This document shows, piece after piece, positions 5,029-5,310 of a stretch of 5,310 bases of DNA. Below the pieces are notes generated by a model, which ran no database searches, was not told where the DNA came from, and saw only the letters and a list, made by a program, of their open reading frames with translations. Within the stretch, counting starts at the first letter, position 1. The number at the start of each line of letters is the position of its first letter. Origin of the DNA: an uncultured Phascolarctobacterium sp. (GTDB taxonomy: Bacteria; Bacillota; Negativicutes; Acidaminococcales; Acidaminococcaceae); assembly GCA_945949475.1 (NCBI GenBank), contig CAMFET010000074.1, positions 1 through 5,310 of the forward strand, written 5' to 3'. Made by a program: the position numbers and the translations under genes.

Positions 5029-5310
5029 TCAGTCCTGAACCGGAGCTTCAGCGACAGGCGCTTCAGCAGTCTCAGCAGGCTTTTCTTCCTCTTGCATAAC
5101 ATTATATTTAACTTTAATGTCGCGATAACGGCTCATACCGGTACCAGCAGGAATCAGCTTGCCAATAATAACGTTTTCCTTCAAGCCCAGCAGCGGATCC
5201 ACCTTGCCCTTAATAGCAGCATCGGTGAGCACGCGGGTAGTCTCTTGGAAGGAAGCAGCGGACAGGAAGGAATCGGTAGCCAAGGAAGCCTTGGTAATAC
5301 CCAACAGAAT
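5029..5310 (-). CDS. rpoC: RNA polymerase beta' subunit, C-terminal 93 residues (partial)
   Basis: The 3' end of rpoC, open to the right edge; the true start is far outside the window. The reading ILLGITKASLATDSFLSAAS, then FQETTRVLTDAAIKGKVDPL, LGLKENVIIGKLIPAGTGMS and RYRD is the near-invariant beta' C-terminal segment of the catalytic RNA polymerase core. It ends with a lineage-specific acidic/Ala-Pro tail of about 25 residues (EEEKPAETAEAP followed by VAEAPVQD) in which AEAPV is duplicated. TGA at 5029-5031 is the stop. The translation given from an internal TTG at 5304 is only an artefact of the window edge. The base composition and codons look like those of the neighbours. Confidence 0.97.
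   Translation of the reverse strand: MLLGITKASLATDSFLSAASFQETTRVLTDAAIKGKVDPLLGLKENVIIGKLIPAGTGMSRYRDIKVKYNVMQEEEKPAETAEAPVAEAPVQD

Noticed and set aside
4503..5038. Frames overlapping the Nudix gene on both strands
   Set aside because: Shadows of the Nudix reading frame, which has a complete zinc ribbon and Nudix box. The 4844-5038 plus-strand frame also runs through the rpoC terminator hairpin.
5101..5128. TATAAT on the minus strand inside the rpoC tail, possible promoter for the Nudix gene
   Set aside because: The hexamer encodes part of the conserved-region end (KYNV), the -35 candidate (TTATCG) is weak, and a transcript from it would meet the terminator hairpin before the Nudix gene.

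Overview
The window is a compact bacterial segment in which every gene I can support lies on the minus strand. Transcription order therefore runs from the right end (5310) to the left end (1). The RpoC C-terminus, the short spacings and the strong GGAGG-type ribosome binding sites fit a Firmicutes-type genome. The ArnT-like glycosyltransferase hints at a Firmicute with an outer membrane (Negativicutes), but that is inference and was not tested.

Right block (5310-3883): the 3' end of rpoC stops at 5029 and is followed by a terminator-like hairpin. Next come a zinc-ribbon Nudix hydrolase (4448-4936) and an unrecognised 131-residue protein (4015-4410), probably cotranscribed. A possible 25-residue ORF (3927-4004) follows, embedded in a chain of hairpins that ends in a terminator at 3883-3915.

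Middle block (3866-1866): a new unit starts at a well-formed extended -10 promoter. It drives an OmpR-family response regulator (3133-3798) that overlaps by 11 nt with a membrane sensor histidine kinase (1866-3143). Directly upstream of the -35 element is a tandem repeat, TTTCAG-N5-TTTCAG, with an 11-bp period. This is the layout expected for binding of an OmpR-family regulator dimer, and suggests autoregulation.

Left block (1865-1): after a 138-bp gap holding an 8-bp-arm inverted repeat comes an ArnT/PMT-family membrane glycosyltransferase (42-1727). Its end overlaps the start of a Cys-rich small protein that runs off the window (1-55). A two-component system followed by an ArnT-like transferase recalls PmrAB/arnT lipid A modification, so an envelope-stress module is a reasonable hypothesis, not a demonstrated one.

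The usual translation start had to be corrected for several genes: the longest open frames begin at TTG or GTG codons lying within or upstream of the Shine-Dalgarno sequence, while a well-spaced ATG follows. No tRNA, rRNA, CRISPR array, insertion sequence or origin was seen, and no stretch over 300 bases lacks a gene.
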